A stretch of DNA of 64,000 nt from Meiothermus granaticius NBRC 107808 (GCF_003574355.1 NZ_QWLB01000011.1:1-64000), one strand, 5' to 3'; counted from the stretch's first letter, positions 1 through 8,644 are shown. The notes: a model not told the origin generated them from the letters alone. Made by a program: numbers and translations.

Positions 1-479
1 GCTTGGCTCAGCGAGACCCTGGGGGCCGGGGCGGGGCCGGGATCCGCGGGCAGGGCGGGCAGGTTCTCGGGGCTGGCCGCAGGGGGGGTGATCTGGGGCT
101 TGAGGTCGCAGACCAGCGGCCGACCGGCCTCCTCGCTCAGGGTGAGGTCTTCCTGGAGATACCCAAAGGGCTCGAGGATATCCAGGATCGGTTTGAGCTT
201 TTTGGGGCGAACCACGGCCCGAGCGGCCGTGGGCCAAAAGACGTAATAGCGCCCAGGATTGGCGGAGATCTGTACCCCAGAGATCAGGTGCTCGCTGCCC
301 TCGAGCCGCCTTAGGGCATTTTTATAGCGATGGAAGGCGGTTCTGGCCTGGGGGGTATGGACCTCGAACCAGTACAGCCGCCCCTCGGGCCCATCCTCAC
401 GGCGTACCCGGTAGACGCGCAGAAAGCCCTGGGCAGGGGCTTCCTCGAGGACCGCATACTTATCGTCGAGCACCGTCAT
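1..479 (-). CDS. Partial hypothetical protein, possible kinase-like (pseudokinase) N-terminus
   Basis: The frame starts at an ATG at 479 and runs off the left edge without a stop, so about 159 N-terminal residues are visible. It begins MTVLDDKYAVLEEAP, continues as a compact mixed region to about residue 125, and then turns Pro/Ala-rich (from about 130), like a linker. The start (Tyr-x-Val-Leu-Glu, then a VYRV strand) loosely recalls the N-lobe of a Ser/Thr kinase. However, the strand that should carry the ATP-binding Lys reads LYWFEV, so if it is related it would be a pseudokinase. That assignment is inference; the C-terminal part outside the window would decide it. Thirty-seven bases separate it from the next minus-strand gene. 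Confidence 0.6.
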   Translation of the reverse strand, partial: MTVLDDKYAVLEEAPAQGFLRVYRVRREDGPEGRLYWFEVHTPQARTAFHRYKNALRRLEGSEHLISGVQISANPGRYYVFWPTAARAVVRPKKLKPILDILEPFGYLQEDLTLSEEAGRPLVCDLKPQITPPAASPENLPALPADPGPAPAPRVSLSQ

Positions 480-516
480 CCCTGGCGATTATACCGCCCC
501 TGGCGGGCTGGGGTTT

Positions 517-1038
517 TTACCGGCCCTCCAGCCGGGCGATCAGCCGGGCCAGGGTAGATGCGTTGGGGGGGCGCCGAAAGGGGTTGAAGGGCTGCCCCGT
601 GCCGATCTCCTGGAGCATGGACCAGTAACCGGGTACGGTATAGGCATATAAGTTGACAGGGCCCAGGGTGCGGACTTTTGCCGACCAGCGCTGAAACGCC
701 TGTTGCTGGGCTTGCTGATACGCGCTCCACCACTGCTGCTGGGCCGGGGTGAGAAGGGCCTCGAGGGCAAATCGGGTCTGCTGAGCCATCTCGAGGCTCA
801 GGTGGGGGGGCTCGGCCAGGGAGCGCAGCAGCGGCAGGGCCTGCTGGGCCTGGTCTGGGTTGAGGGCCACCAAGCGATTTTGCTCCATCGCCCACCAGCC
901 GTTCACCAGCCGAACCAGGTCAAACACCGGAGCATACGCCACCCCCCGGCCTGGGTCGGGCTCCGGGGCTTGGCCCCACACCCCCAGCAGCCCCAGCACC
1001 CCCACGGCAAAGGCTCGAGGCAGGTTCATCCCCTCCAT
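517..1038 (-). CDS. Hypothetical exported protein
   Basis: A 173-residue protein (170 if the second Met at 1029 is the start). It has a short hydrophobic signal-like N-terminus (LPRAFAVGVLGLLGVWG) and then a mature region very rich in Gln, Ala and Trp (QQWWSAYQQAQQQAFQ near residue 100), probably helical. I recognise no family. It lies upstream of, and on the same strand as, the partial gene at the left edge, so the two may be co-transcribed. Function unknown. The signal peptide and the absence of further membrane segments suggest an extracytoplasmic location. Confidence 0.6.
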   Translation of the reverse strand: MEGMNLPRAFAVGVLGLLGVWGQAPEPDPGRGVAYAPVFDLVRLVNGWWAMEQNRLVALNPDQAQQALPLLRSLAEPPHLSLEMAQQTRFALEALLTPAQQQWWSAYQQAQQQAFQRWSAKVRTLGPVNLYAYTVPGYWSMLQEIGTGQPFNPFRRPPNASTLARLIARLEGR

Positions 1039-1104
1039 TATGAAGGGGGTAGATTAGGCCCCGGCGAGTTTCTGCCTCCAGAAGATTAATGAGGGTTCCC
1101 GAGC

Positions 1105-3165
1105 CTAAGGCAGGTTGCGCCGCTCGGCCCAACGGGTGTCATCAATGGGGAAGTAGTGGAGGATCCGGGTGCCCGAGAGGCTTTGCCCCACCACACCCTG
1201 CTTGCGCAGCCCCTGGCTGTGCAGGATATTGCGCATCACCGTGCTGGCCGCAGTGCTGAAGAGCGTGAAGCCCTCGTACCAAACGAACTTGGGGATGCTG
1301 ACCCCAGCACTCTGCACAGCCGCCACCACCGCGCTGTAGGCGGCCTTGGCCTGCTGGGCGGCGCCATCATAGTTCATGGCCTGGTAAGAGGCCAAAGCCC
1401 GCCGGGCGGAGGCATCGGCGTTGAGCACCTGCGCCTGGATGCTGTTGCTTTGCCCGCTGTCTGCCGCCACCTTGAGGATGGCGTTGGCCTGGTTCAGATA
1501 GGCGGCGACCAGATAGCGGTTCATGCTGTCGCGGTTGAACTGCCCGAACTCGCTGCTGAGATCAATGTAGCTCATGATGCTGTGCGACTCATCCCCGAGC
1601 TGGGCATAGTAAAAGGGACCCCCAGCCCCGTAATCCACGTCCTCGCCGGGGTCATAGCCGTCGTGGGGGTGCGAGAGCGCGGTGTGATGGCCCACCTCAT
1701 GAATGAGGGTGGTGGTAAACCCATACCCCAGGGCCCGGTCGGCCTGGCTGTCAATGGCATAGACCATGCTCTGGGTGCCGGTGGTCCAGTCGTCGTCGGC
1801 CAGCCCTAGGAAGGGCTCTGGCACGTTTGGATCAGGGTTGGGCTCGTGATAGGCGAAGACGGGGACCTGATAGTCGGTGCCGGGGGTTTGGTTGGCGCTC
1901 AGTACGCCTGGAAGCTGGGCGAAGTTGTAGAGAAATAGATCCCCTCCGGCTTGACTGATCTGTGAGCCAGGGTCGCAGGGATTCTGGGTGGCCACGCAAT
2001 CGTAGGCCTGCTTGGCCGCAGCGGTGTAGGGAATCGAGCTGATTTTGGTGCTGAAGCGGTTCACCGGCTGCAGGGCGTTCCAGCGCGTGTTCATCAGGCC
2101 GCTCTGGATGAAGCTCGAGCCATCCACGGTCGGATCCCCCTGGTATACGCTGACCGTGACCTGGATGTTGCTGGGCATCAGCGGCGGGGTGATCTGCACC
2201 CGATAAAGCGGTGAGGGGGTAAACAGCAGGTTGACCGCCACATAGCGGGTAATCTTGGCCAGGTCCCCGGAGAGGTTGTTGAAGGGGCGGTAGGTGGGTT
2301 TGAGGCTGCCGTACTCCCAAAATGGGGGGATGCGGTAGTCGGTCACTTGATCTCCGTCCACATCGGCCCGGGTGATGTCCCAGTTATCGCTCCAGCGCTC
2401 CGGCCCTGCCGAGAGATCCACGAACCAGACTCGCCCCACCGCGCCTGAGGGGTTCGCGGGGGTTCCTCCCCAGGCGATCATTTTGCGGCTGGCCCGCTCC
2501 TGCCCGAAGTTGTAACCGGTGTCCGGGTCGGGGTCGTCGGTTTTGGTGTACACATGGAAGCGGAAATCGGGGCGGCCATACCAGTTGAGGAAGAACACGG
2601 TGTACTTGGTCGGGTCTACCCCGATACTGGGGGCGTTCTGCACCAACCATTGCTCCACGCTGGCGGCATCGATCCAGTGGTTGCTGCTGGGGGTGTCGGG
2701 GATCTGGAGGGCAGTGTTGGTGGCCGCAGCCGGGCAGGGGAGATCGGTGCTGGGGTCATTGGGGTTGGCCAGGTTCTTCTGGCAGTTATAGGAGCGTTGA
2801 TAGGTGGTCAGTGGTTTGGGTACGGCGATGCTCGACAGGTAGGCGAACAGCTTGTCGGCAAAGGCGGTATCGGCGAATTTGATCTTGTAGTTGAAGTCGA
2901 AGTTGTTGCCGGTGTACTCCTTCAAGCCGTAGAAGTTGGGGTAGCGGTTGAGGGTCTGGTAACTGGTGGGCAGACCGGACTGGAACACTCGAGGGTTGAT
3001 CTGGTTTTCCCCCCGCCCCTCCTGAAACCCCACAAACACCACATTCACATCCAGCTTCTGATCAATCTCAACCCACCCTCCCGGCTTGAGCACCTGCGGG
3101 GTGTTGGGCTGTTGATTGCAGGCCGCCAAGGCAGCCAGTCCGACGATCCAGATCCACTTCCGCAT
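1105..3165 (-). CDS. Lipoprotein zinc metalloprotease (metzincin-like motif)
   Basis: A 686-residue protein. The start is placed at 3165 because an AAGGAGG ribosome site lies just upstream and the protein then begins with a lipobox signal (MRKWIWIVGLAALAAC), giving a membrane-anchored lipoprotein. The frame is open further upstream, but that extension lacks support. Near residue 490 is HEVGHHTALSH, which is HExxH followed by a third His in the metzincin spacing HExxHxxGxxH, with Ala in place of the usual Gly. Other regions match nothing I recognise. The likely role is extracytoplasmic protein or peptide hydrolysis with a zinc ion; the substrate is unknown. Confidence 0.75.
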   Translation of the reverse strand: MRKWIWIVGLAALAACNQQPNTPQVLKPGGWVEIDQKLDVNVVFVGFQEGRGENQINPRVFQSGLPTSYQTLNRYPNFYGLKEYTGNNFDFNYKIKFADTAFADKLFAYLSSIAVPKPLTTYQRSYNCQKNLANPNDPSTDLPCPAAATNTALQIPDTPSSNHWIDAASVEQWLVQNAPSIGVDPTKYTVFFLNWYGRPDFRFHVYTKTDDPDPDTGYNFGQERASRKMIAWGGTPANPSGAVGRVWFVDLSAGPERWSDNWDITRADVDGDQVTDYRIPPFWEYGSLKPTYRPFNNLSGDLAKITRYVAVNLLFTPSPLYRVQITPPLMPSNIQVTVSVYQGDPTVDGSSFIQSGLMNTRWNALQPVNRFSTKISSIPYTAAAKQAYDCVATQNPCDPGSQISQAGGDLFLYNFAQLPGVLSANQTPGTDYQVPVFAYHEPNPDPNVPEPFLGLADDDWTTGTQSMVYAIDSQADRALGYGFTTTLIHEVGHHTALSHPHDGYDPGEDVDYGAGGPFYYAQLGDESHSIMSYIDLSSEFGQFNRDSMNRYLVAAYLNQANAILKVAADSGQSNSIQAQVLNADASARRALASYQAMNYDGAAQQAKAAYSAVVAAVQSAGVSIPKFVWYEGFTLFSTAASTVMRNILHSQGLRKQGVVGQSLSGTRILHYFPIDDTRWAERRNLP

Positions 3166-3295
3166 GAACCCCTCCTTGTGCGATGCAGACCTCGAGCGGC
3201 ACCGCAATCCGGCAATGCTTGTAGGGCCCTGTTTACTATACCCGTCCCCCCAGGCCGATCCGTAAGGCGGCATACAGGAGATTAGGGTTTCTTGA

Positions 3296-3324
3296 TTGGA
3301 CAATGAGCCCACTATTGCTATCAT
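3296..3324 (+). promoter_or_regulatory. Candidate promoter of the methyltransferase gene
   Basis: A weak -35 (TTGGAC, 3296-3301), a 17-base spacer and a good -10 (TATCAT, 3319-3324) place the transcript start a few bases before the ATG at 3336. The leader would then be almost absent. Only the -10 is convincing. Confidence 0.35.
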
Positions 3325-3335
3325 GAGCCCAGAGC

Positions 3336-4130
3336 ATGGCTTCTCACCTTAATCGAGTGGCGTTCACTTATGACCGCACGCGGTATCATCCGCCCGAGGT
3401 GTCGGGGCGCATTGCTACGGCCTTTACCGCACCGGTAGAGAAGCTGTTCCGTGACCCGCTCTTTCTCGAGATCGGTGCGGGTACTGGGCGCATCGCGGTG
3501 CCCATCATTGCCCGAGGGTATCGCTACATGGCCCTGGATGCGAACCCGGCGATGCTCGAGGTGCTGCGGCAGAAAGTGGCCGGGGTTTCGCGCAAGGTGC
3601 GGCTGCTGGAGGCCGATGCGCGGGAAATTCCGCTGGAGACCAGCAGCTTGCATGCGGTCATCGCGGTGCATTTTTGGCACATGCTGGACGATTGGCAGCG
3701 GGTTTTGGCCGAATGCCTACGGGTGCTGCGCCCTGGAGGGTTGTTGCTCGAGGGGTGGGACCAGACCGAGGGCGAAAGCGAGGACTGGAAGATTCAGCAG
3801 CGCTGGAGGGATATTCTCGCGGGGTTGGGCTACCCGCTGTCGCGGGGCCGCCACCGGGCCAGGCTGGCCGAGGTGGAGCAGGGGTTGCTGAGGCATGGGC
3901 TAGAGCCCAAAACCCGGGGGGTGGTCGAGTGGGTTGAGCTGCGCAGCCCCCGCATGAGCCTCGAGGCCATTGCCGAGCGCATCTATTCCTTCACCTGGGA
4001 GGTTCCCGAAGAGGTGTTTCGCCTCTCGGTCGCCGAACTGGCCAACTGGGTTTCCCAAGCCTATGCCGACCCCGACCTTGAATACCCCATCGCCTGGAAG
4101 TTTATGCTGCGTACCTCGAGAGCGCTGTAG
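3336..4130 (+). CDS. SAM-dependent methyltransferase (class I)
   Basis: A 264-residue soluble protein with the class I methyltransferase core. Motif I is LEIGAGTGRIAVP near residue 48, followed by an acidic loop after the second strand (ALDANPAML), DAREIPL, and the post-core signature VLRPGGLLLEGW near residue 133. This is the pattern of UbiE/Methyltransf_11 proteins. The C-terminal 110 residues are a helical extension that may form the substrate lid. The substrate cannot be read from the sequence. It stands alone between the divergent lipoprotein gene and the convergent tatA. Confidence 0.85.
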   Translation: MASHLNRVAFTYDRTRYHPPEVSGRIATAFTAPVEKLFRDPLFLEIGAGTGRIAVPIIARGYRYMALDANPAMLEVLRQKVAGVSRKVRLLEADAREIPLETSSLHAVIAVHFWHMLDDWQRVLAECLRVLRPGGLLLEGWDQTEGESEDWKIQQRWRDILAGLGYPLSRGRHRARLAEVEQGLLRHGLEPKTRGVVEWVELRSPRMSLEAIAERIYSFTWEVPEEVFRLSVAELANWVSQAYADPDLEYPIAWKFMLRTSRAL

Positions 4131-4165
4131 CGATTGGGGGGAGCGCCATTCCTCCAACCCTGGCC

Positions 4166-4348
4166 TCAGGCTTTAGGTTCTCCCTTGGGCTCCTCGGGTT
4201 TTTTCTCCTCCTCGGCATCCAGGCCCTTGCGAAACTCACGTGCCGACTGGCCCAGTCCCCGGGCCAGCTCGGGCAGCTTTCGGGCCCCAAACAACAACAC
4301 CACGATGACCAAAATGATGATTAGCTCTGCGGGTCCAAGTCCGAACAT
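4166..4348 (-). CDS. tatA: Sec-independent translocase subunit TatA
   Basis: A 60-residue protein with the TatA layout: a short N-terminus (MFGLGPAEL), one transmembrane helix (about 7-22), the FGARKLPELARGLGQS hinge and amphipathic helix, and an acidic/Pro-rich tail. The start at 4348 gives the family length and is preceded by AGGAACC; the longer upstream frame is not supported. TatA oligomers form the channel of the twin-arginine export system. No tatC is nearby. It lies 52 bases beyond the rodA-like gene on the same strand, so it may be co-transcribed with it. Confidence 0.93.
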   Translation of the reverse strand: MFGLGPAELIIILVIVVLLFGARKLPELARGLGQSAREFRKGLDAEEEKKPEEPKGEPKA

Positions 4349-4400
4349 AAGGTTCCTCCTGAGGGTTTCTCGAGTATACGCCTCTGACGGGGGGAGACCG

Positions 4401-5483
4401 TCAGACCTCTCGGTACCGGTCGCGGTGCAGAAGGAGTACCAGCCCCACGCTGGCATAAACCATCAGCAAGCTGCTGCCGCCCTTGGAGACCAGCGGCAGG
4501 GTCAGGCCGGTTACCGGGGCCAGGCCCAGGGTCACCGCGATGTTGACCATGGTTTGGAAGGCCAACATCGAGAAAATCCCCGCGATGACCAGGCGATCCT
4601 CGAGCCGCACACACTCACCCACCATCCTGCCCATTCGGAAGAAGAGCAGGGCATAGAGCGCCAACAGCACCACCGCCCCAGCAAAGCCCCATTCTTCGGA
4701 GAGCACGGCGAAGATGAAATCGGTCTGGCGCTCGGGCACAAAGCCTAACTGGGTCTGGGTGCCTTCGCCGTATCCCTTGCCAAAGAGCCCACCGCTGCCG
4801 ATCGCGATTGTGGACTGGATTTGTTGAAAGCCCTTGCCCTGAGGGTCTTTGGACAGATCGAAAAGGATGGTAACCCTCTCCCGCTGGTACGCGTTCAGAT
4901 GGGGCCAGACCACCGTGGGGACAAGGATTGCCGCAGCCACAGTAGCGATGAGGAGGTGCCGGATGGGCATCCCGCGCACGAACAGCATCCCCGCAAATCC
5001 CACCGCCAGAACCAGGGTTCCGCCCAGATCGGGCTCGAGGAAGATGAGCCCCAGGATGGGCAGGGCCAGCAGGGTCGGCACCACGTAATCCACCACCCGC
5101 TCCAGAGAGCGCCCATTGAGTACGCGGGCCAGGGTGAGCACCAGCCCCAGCTTGGCCAACTCGCTGGGCTGAAAGCTCAAGGCCCCCACCCCTAGCCAAG
5201 CCTTGGCCCCATTGACCTCATGCCCGACCACCAACACCACCCCCAGCAGCACAATCGAAAGGACGTACAGCGGATAAGCCCAGGAAAACACCTGGCGGCG
5301 TGAGAACAGTTGGATCAGCATGGCCCCTGCAATGGCCAGCACGGTCGCGATGATCTGCTGGACAAAGACCCCCTGGCTAGGGGCGGCGCTGTACAGCGCC
5401 ATCAACCCAATCAGGTTGATGAGCAAGACCAGGCCGATGGTGGCCCAGTCATAGGCAAAAACCGGGATGCGGCGGGCAATCAC
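4401..5483 (-). CDS. rodA: Rod-shape protein RodA / SEDS peptidoglycan glycosyltransferase
   Basis: A 360-residue integral membrane protein of the SEDS (FtsW/RodA/SpoVE) family with about ten hydrophobic segments. Family signatures are visible: LSFQPSELAKLGLVL near residue 100, FLEPDLGGTLVLAV near 150, and TGLTLPLVSKGGSSL near 325. SEDS proteins polymerise lipid II into glycan strands together with a class B PBP. The length and lack of an N-terminal extension favour RodA over FtsW, but the two are hard to separate by eye. The start is GTG at 5483. A TAGACT -10 box lies 6 bases before it (5490-5495), which suggests a leaderless mRNA. Confidence 0.9.
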   Translation of the reverse strand: MIARRIPVFAYDWATIGLVLLINLIGLMALYSAAPSQGVFVQQIIATVLAIAGAMLIQLFSRRQVFSWAYPLYVLSIVLLGVVLVVGHEVNGAKAWLGVGALSFQPSELAKLGLVLTLARVLNGRSLERVVDYVVPTLLALPILGLIFLEPDLGGTLVLAVGFAGMLFVRGMPIRHLLIATVAAAILVPTVVWPHLNAYQRERVTILFDLSKDPQGKGFQQIQSTIAIGSGGLFGKGYGEGTQTQLGFVPERQTDFIFAVLSEEWGFAGAVVLLALYALLFFRMGRMVGECVRLEDRLVIAGIFSMLAFQTMVNIAVTLGLAPVTGLTLPLVSKGGSSLLMVYASVGLVLLLHRDRYREV

Positions 5484-5536
5484 CCCACCAGTCTAGCCCC
5501 TCCCCCTTAGCAGAGGCTAAGGGTCTCCGGTGGGGG

Positions 5537-5785
5537 TTAGCGGGACTCCGCTGAGGACAGCCGCCGAAACAGCCACCAGAATCCAAAGCTTTGTAGAACC
5601 GGAAATGCCAACAGGGTCAGCGCGCCCGGCCAGAGGGCAAACAGCAGGATGGGAATGAGGGTGGCCACCAGCGGGATCCAAAGCAGCTCCACCCGGCCCC
5701 GTTGCCTGAGCATCCGGTAAATGGTGAAGTTGTTGAAAAAGGCAAAGCCCAGCAGCAAAATCCAGGCTATGGCGAAGGTGTTCAT
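5537..5785 (-). CDS. Small hypothetical membrane protein
   Basis: An 82-residue protein starting at the ATG at 5785, with two or three hydrophobic segments (about 4-20, 36-51 and 53-70) separated by short basic loops, and a basic C-terminus (WWLFRRLSS). I recognise no family. Upstream in-frame codons reach 6016 but overlap the divergent Fe-S oxidoreductase and have no ribosome site, so they were excluded. It sits 53 bases upstream of the rodA-like gene on the same strand. Confidence 0.6.
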   Translation of the reverse strand: MNTFAIAWILLLGFAFFNNFTIYRMLRQRGRVELLWIPLVATLIPILLFALWPGALTLLAFPVLQSFGFWWLFRRLSSAESR

Positions 5786-5864
5786 GGCTCGAGCTGATTG
5801 TACCGTACTTGGCGGGCGGGGCTGCGCGGTGTAGCGTTCCTCGAGCCGAGCGGCTAAGCTTATA

Positions 5865-5879
5865 CCAAGTACAACTTGG
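5865..5879. promoter_or_regulatory. Perfect palindrome before the Fe-S oxidoreductase gene
   Basis: CCAAGT-ACA-ACTTGG is a perfect inverted repeat with 6-base arms. It begins directly after a TATA stretch that could be a -10 and ends at the ribosome site of the gene starting at 5888. GTACTTGG, the inverse of one arm plus its flank, also occurs about 60 bases upstream. The placement suits a repressor operator or a hairpin hiding the ribosome site. Confidence 0.4.
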
Positions 5880-5887
5880 AGAACAGC

Positions 5888-7945
5888 ATGCTGAGCGTTC
5901 CTGAAAAAATCCTGTTCGTGATTGCCGTGCTGGTCGCGCTGTACTATGGCGGTTGGAGGTTTTATCAGGTTTACCGGGCCATTCGCCGGGGCCAGCCGGA
6001 GAACCGTTTCGATCACCTTGCGGCCCGGCTGGGGCGCGGCTTATGGGCTGCCCTCACCCAGCAGACCGTATTCAAGAAGCGACCCTGGGTTTCCTTGCTG
6101 CATGCGTTTGTGTTTTACGGCTTCATCTACTACCTGCTGCTGAATGTTCTGGACGTGATTGAGGGGCTCTTCCCGGTGGTGTTGCGGGGGGGGGCTTGGA
6201 ACGGCATTAACCTGACCGGAGACCTGCTCACCGCTTTGATCCTTCTGGGGATGATCGGTCTGGTGATCCGGCGGCGCAGCCGCTCGGGCCAGCATACCTT
6301 TAGCTGGAACCCCAAGACCCCGCTCCATGAAAAGGTGCGCAGCGGTATTCCTCGAGACTCGGCCATTGTGGCCACGTTCATCCTGTTTCACGTGGGTAGC
6401 CGCCTGCTGCACCGCTCGGCGCAGTCGGCGGAACTCGGCAACGACCCTTTTCAACCCGTGGCCGGGGCGCTGGGAAGCCTGCTGGCGCCCCTCGATCTGA
6501 ACACCATCGCGGTTATCGAGCACCTCTTCTGGTGGGGGGCCATCGGCTCGATTCTGGTGTTCCTCCCTTATTTTGCCCACTCCAAGCACATCCACCTGTT
6601 TTTGGCCCCGCTCAACCTGGCCTTCAAGAAGGAGAAGCCCGGGGCCTTGCGTCCAATGGATTTCGAGAAGGCCGAGGAAACCGGGTTGGGGGTGGCCAAG
6701 CTCGAGGACTTCGCCTGGCCCCGGCTGCTGGATGCCTATTCCTGCATCCAGTGCAACCGCTGCCAGGAGGTATGCCCGGCCTATACCACCGGTAAGGCCC
6801 TGTCCCCGGCAGCGATGCTGATCTCGGAGCGCTATGAACTCAACGATCTCCTGCCGGCCTTTGCCTCGGGCCAGCCCAGCCCCAGGCCGCTGATGGAGTT
6901 CGCCACCAACGAGGAGAGCATCTGGGCCTGCACCACCTGCAATGCCTGCATTGAGGTTTGCCCGGTGGGCAACGAGCAAATGCTGCACATCATAGATATT
7001 CGGCGCGAGCGGGTGATGATGCAGGGGGAGTTCCCCGCCCAGCTTAACAACGCCTTCCGGGGCCTCGAGCGCAACGGCAACCCCTGGAACCTGGGTCAGG
7101 ATAAGCGGATGGGCTGGGCCGAGGGCCTGCCCTTTGAAGTCCAGACCGTGGAGCAAAACCCCAGCGCGGAGGTGCTCTATTGGGTGGGGTGTGCCCCCAG
7201 CTATGACCCCAGGGCCCAGAAAACCGCTCGAGCCTTCGCAGAGCTCCTCAGCGAGTCGGGGGTCTCCTGGGCGGTGCTGGGCAAGCAGGAGAAGTGCACC
7301 GGGGATGCCGCCCGGCGGGCGGGCAATGAATACCTCTTCGCCCAGCTGGCCGAGGAAAATGTGGCGGTGCTCAACGCTTGGCAGGGCCAATCCCCCGCAG
7401 GGGCCAAGCCCAAAACCATCGTCACCACCTGCCCCCACTGCTTTCACACCCTTGCCAATGAGTACAGGGATTTTGGCGGCACCTATACCGTGAAGCACCA
7501 CAGCCAATACATCACCGAGCTGCTCGAGGCCCATAAGCTCCAACCCCTGCCGATGAGCCCAGAGGGCCACCCAAGCGTGGTGTACCATGACCCCTGCTAC
7601 CTGGGGAGGCACAACGGGGTGACCCAGGAGCCCCGTGAGGTGCTGGGGGCAGCCGGACTCAAGCTCCTCGAGCCCAGCCGACACGGCAAGAACAGCTTTT
7701 GCTGTGGGGCCGGCGGGGCGCAGTTTTGGAAGGAGGAAGAGCCGGGGACCGAGCGCGTTTCGGCCAACCGCTACCGTGAGCTCAAGGGAACCGGAGCCTC
7801 GACCATCGCGGTCGGCTGCCCGTTCTGCATGGCCATGATGAATGTGGAAACGGCCCAGGAGCCCGAAGGAAGCGCTCCGCAGGTGCTGGACCTAGCGGAG
7901 CTGGTGCTGCAGGGGATTCGTAAAGGGGACGCGAAGGCGGGTTAG
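5888..7945 (+). CDS. Membrane-bound Fe-S oxidoreductase (HdrD/GlpC-like, CCG domains)
   Basis: A 685-residue fusion. The first 250 residues are a membrane domain with about five to six helices, like the respiratory nitrate reductase gamma/HdrE type. Next come two 4Fe-4S motifs (CIQCNRCQEVCP near 290 and CTTCNACIEVCP near 350), then two cysteine-rich CCG-type domains (CPHCFHTL near 515, and CCGAGGAQFW near 610 followed by CPFCMAMM). This is the architecture of quinone-linked electron-transfer proteins often annotated as (Fe-S)-binding or FadF/EtfD-like, which can pass electrons from an acyl-CoA dehydrogenase/ETF system to menaquinone. That role is inference. The ATG at 5888 was chosen because GGAG lies 6 bases upstream; a TTG at 5876 is possible. 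Its end overlaps the convergent YceD-like gene by 4 bases. Confidence 0.88.
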   Translation: MLSVPEKILFVIAVLVALYYGGWRFYQVYRAIRRGQPENRFDHLAARLGRGLWAALTQQTVFKKRPWVSLLHAFVFYGFIYYLLLNVLDVIEGLFPVVLRGGAWNGINLTGDLLTALILLGMIGLVIRRRSRSGQHTFSWNPKTPLHEKVRSGIPRDSAIVATFILFHVGSRLLHRSAQSAELGNDPFQPVAGALGSLLAPLDLNTIAVIEHLFWWGAIGSILVFLPYFAHSKHIHLFLAPLNLAFKKEKPGALRPMDFEKAEETGLGVAKLEDFAWPRLLDAYSCIQCNRCQEVCPAYTTGKALSPAAMLISERYELNDLLPAFASGQPSPRPLMEFATNEESIWACTTCNACIEVCPVGNEQMLHIIDIRRERVMMQGEFPAQLNNAFRGLERNGNPWNLGQDKRMGWAEGLPFEVQTVEQNPSAEVLYWVGCAPSYDPRAQKTARAFAELLSESGVSWAVLGKQEKCTGDAARRAGNEYLFAQLAEENVAVLNAWQGQSPAGAKPKTIVTTCPHCFHTLANEYRDFGGTYTVKHHSQYITELLEAHKLQPLPMSPEGHPSVVYHDPCYLGRHNGVTQEPREVLGAAGLKLLEPSRHGKNSFCCGAGGAQFWKEEEPGTERVSANRYRELKGTGASTIAVGCPFCMAMMNVETAQEPEGSAPQVLDLAELVLQGIRKGDAKAG

Positions 7946-8502
7946 TTTTGGGGCGGATCCAGATGATCCAGCCATCGCTCCAGCTCGTTGCCCAGGCGGC
8001 TGGAGGGCTCGAGGTGGCCGCAGTCGGTCTGGTTGCGGTTGGCCCCGCATACCGGGCATAGGCCCTTACAATCCTCCTTGCACAGCACGGTGATGGGCAG
8101 CTCTAAGGCGAAGGCCTCGGTGAGCAGGGGTTGGAGATCCAGGTTGGGGTGGCCAAACAGGAAGATCTCCTCGTCGTCTTGCTCGAGCACCTCCAGGCCC
8201 TCGACCCCCGGTGCGTAGCGCAGGAGGTTTTGGAAATAGGCCCGGATGGGGGTGGGGGTGGGGGTTAGGCAACGGCGGCATTCCAGGATGGCGTTCCCGG
8301 TGATCTCCCCGGACATCCAGAACTCGTACTCGTGCTCGCCGCTGACGCGGGTAACGCTGACCCGCCAGGGGGCTTGGCCCTCGAGGGGGAGGGCTTCGCC
8401 CCCCAGGTCCAGGGCTTCCTGAATGGCCCCCTCGGCCTCGGCACTTCCGCCTTCGCGCAGCAGCCGGGCCAGATTGATGTGGATGGGCTGGGATGGGTTC
8501 AT
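7942..8502 (-). CDS. YceD/DUF177 family protein
   Basis: A 186-residue soluble acidic protein of the DUF177 (YceD) family. It has a CRRC pair near residue 75 (ILECRRCLTP) and the C-terminal signature LCKEDCKGLCPVCGANRN near 138-155; the four Cys probably bind a metal or stabilise the fold. In other bacteria yceD precedes rpmF (L32) and is linked to 23S rRNA accumulation. Here no rpmF follows: the downstream gene is convergent. The start is at 8502. Confidence 0.88.
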   Translation of the reverse strand: MNPSQPIHINLARLLREGGSAEAEGAIQEALDLGGEALPLEGQAPWRVSVTRVSGEHEYEFWMSGEITGNAILECRRCLTPTPTPIRAYFQNLLRYAPGVEGLEVLEQDDEEIFLFGHPNLDLQPLLTEAFALELPITVLCKEDCKGLCPVCGANRNQTDCGHLEPSSRLGNELERWLDHLDPPQN

Positions 8503-8593
8503 GGATTCAGCTTACTTTCTGCTTGAAGCCCAGGGGCTGCAAGGCTGTACAAGCCCTCAGTTTGGCCGATCCGGCCCTAGGGCACGGTGCAGG

Positions 8594-8616
8594 GGAACAC
8601 CTTTGCGGGGTGTTCC
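8594..8616 (+). other. Hairpin upstream of arginase
   Basis: GGAACACC (8594-8601) and GGTGTTCC (8609-8616) form a perfect 8-bp stem with a 7-base loop, 28 bases before the arginase ATG. An AT-rich stretch with TATAAA (8628-8633) follows. The stem therefore lies at the presumed -35 region rather than in the mRNA, and could be an operator. There is no T-tract, so it is not a typical terminator. Confidence 0.3.
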
Positions 8617-8644
8617 GCTGAGATATGTATAAACTGTTGCATAT

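Noticed and set aside
6041-7684. A 547-codon open frame on the minus strand opposite the Fe-S oxidoreductase
   Set aside because: It is a shadow of a G+C-rich gene: no ribosome site, no recognisable domain, and the plus-strand frame has clear Fe-S motifs.
8594-8616. The arginase upstream hairpin as a Rho-independent terminator
   Set aside because: No T-tract follows, and both flanking genes point away from it, so there is nothing to terminate.
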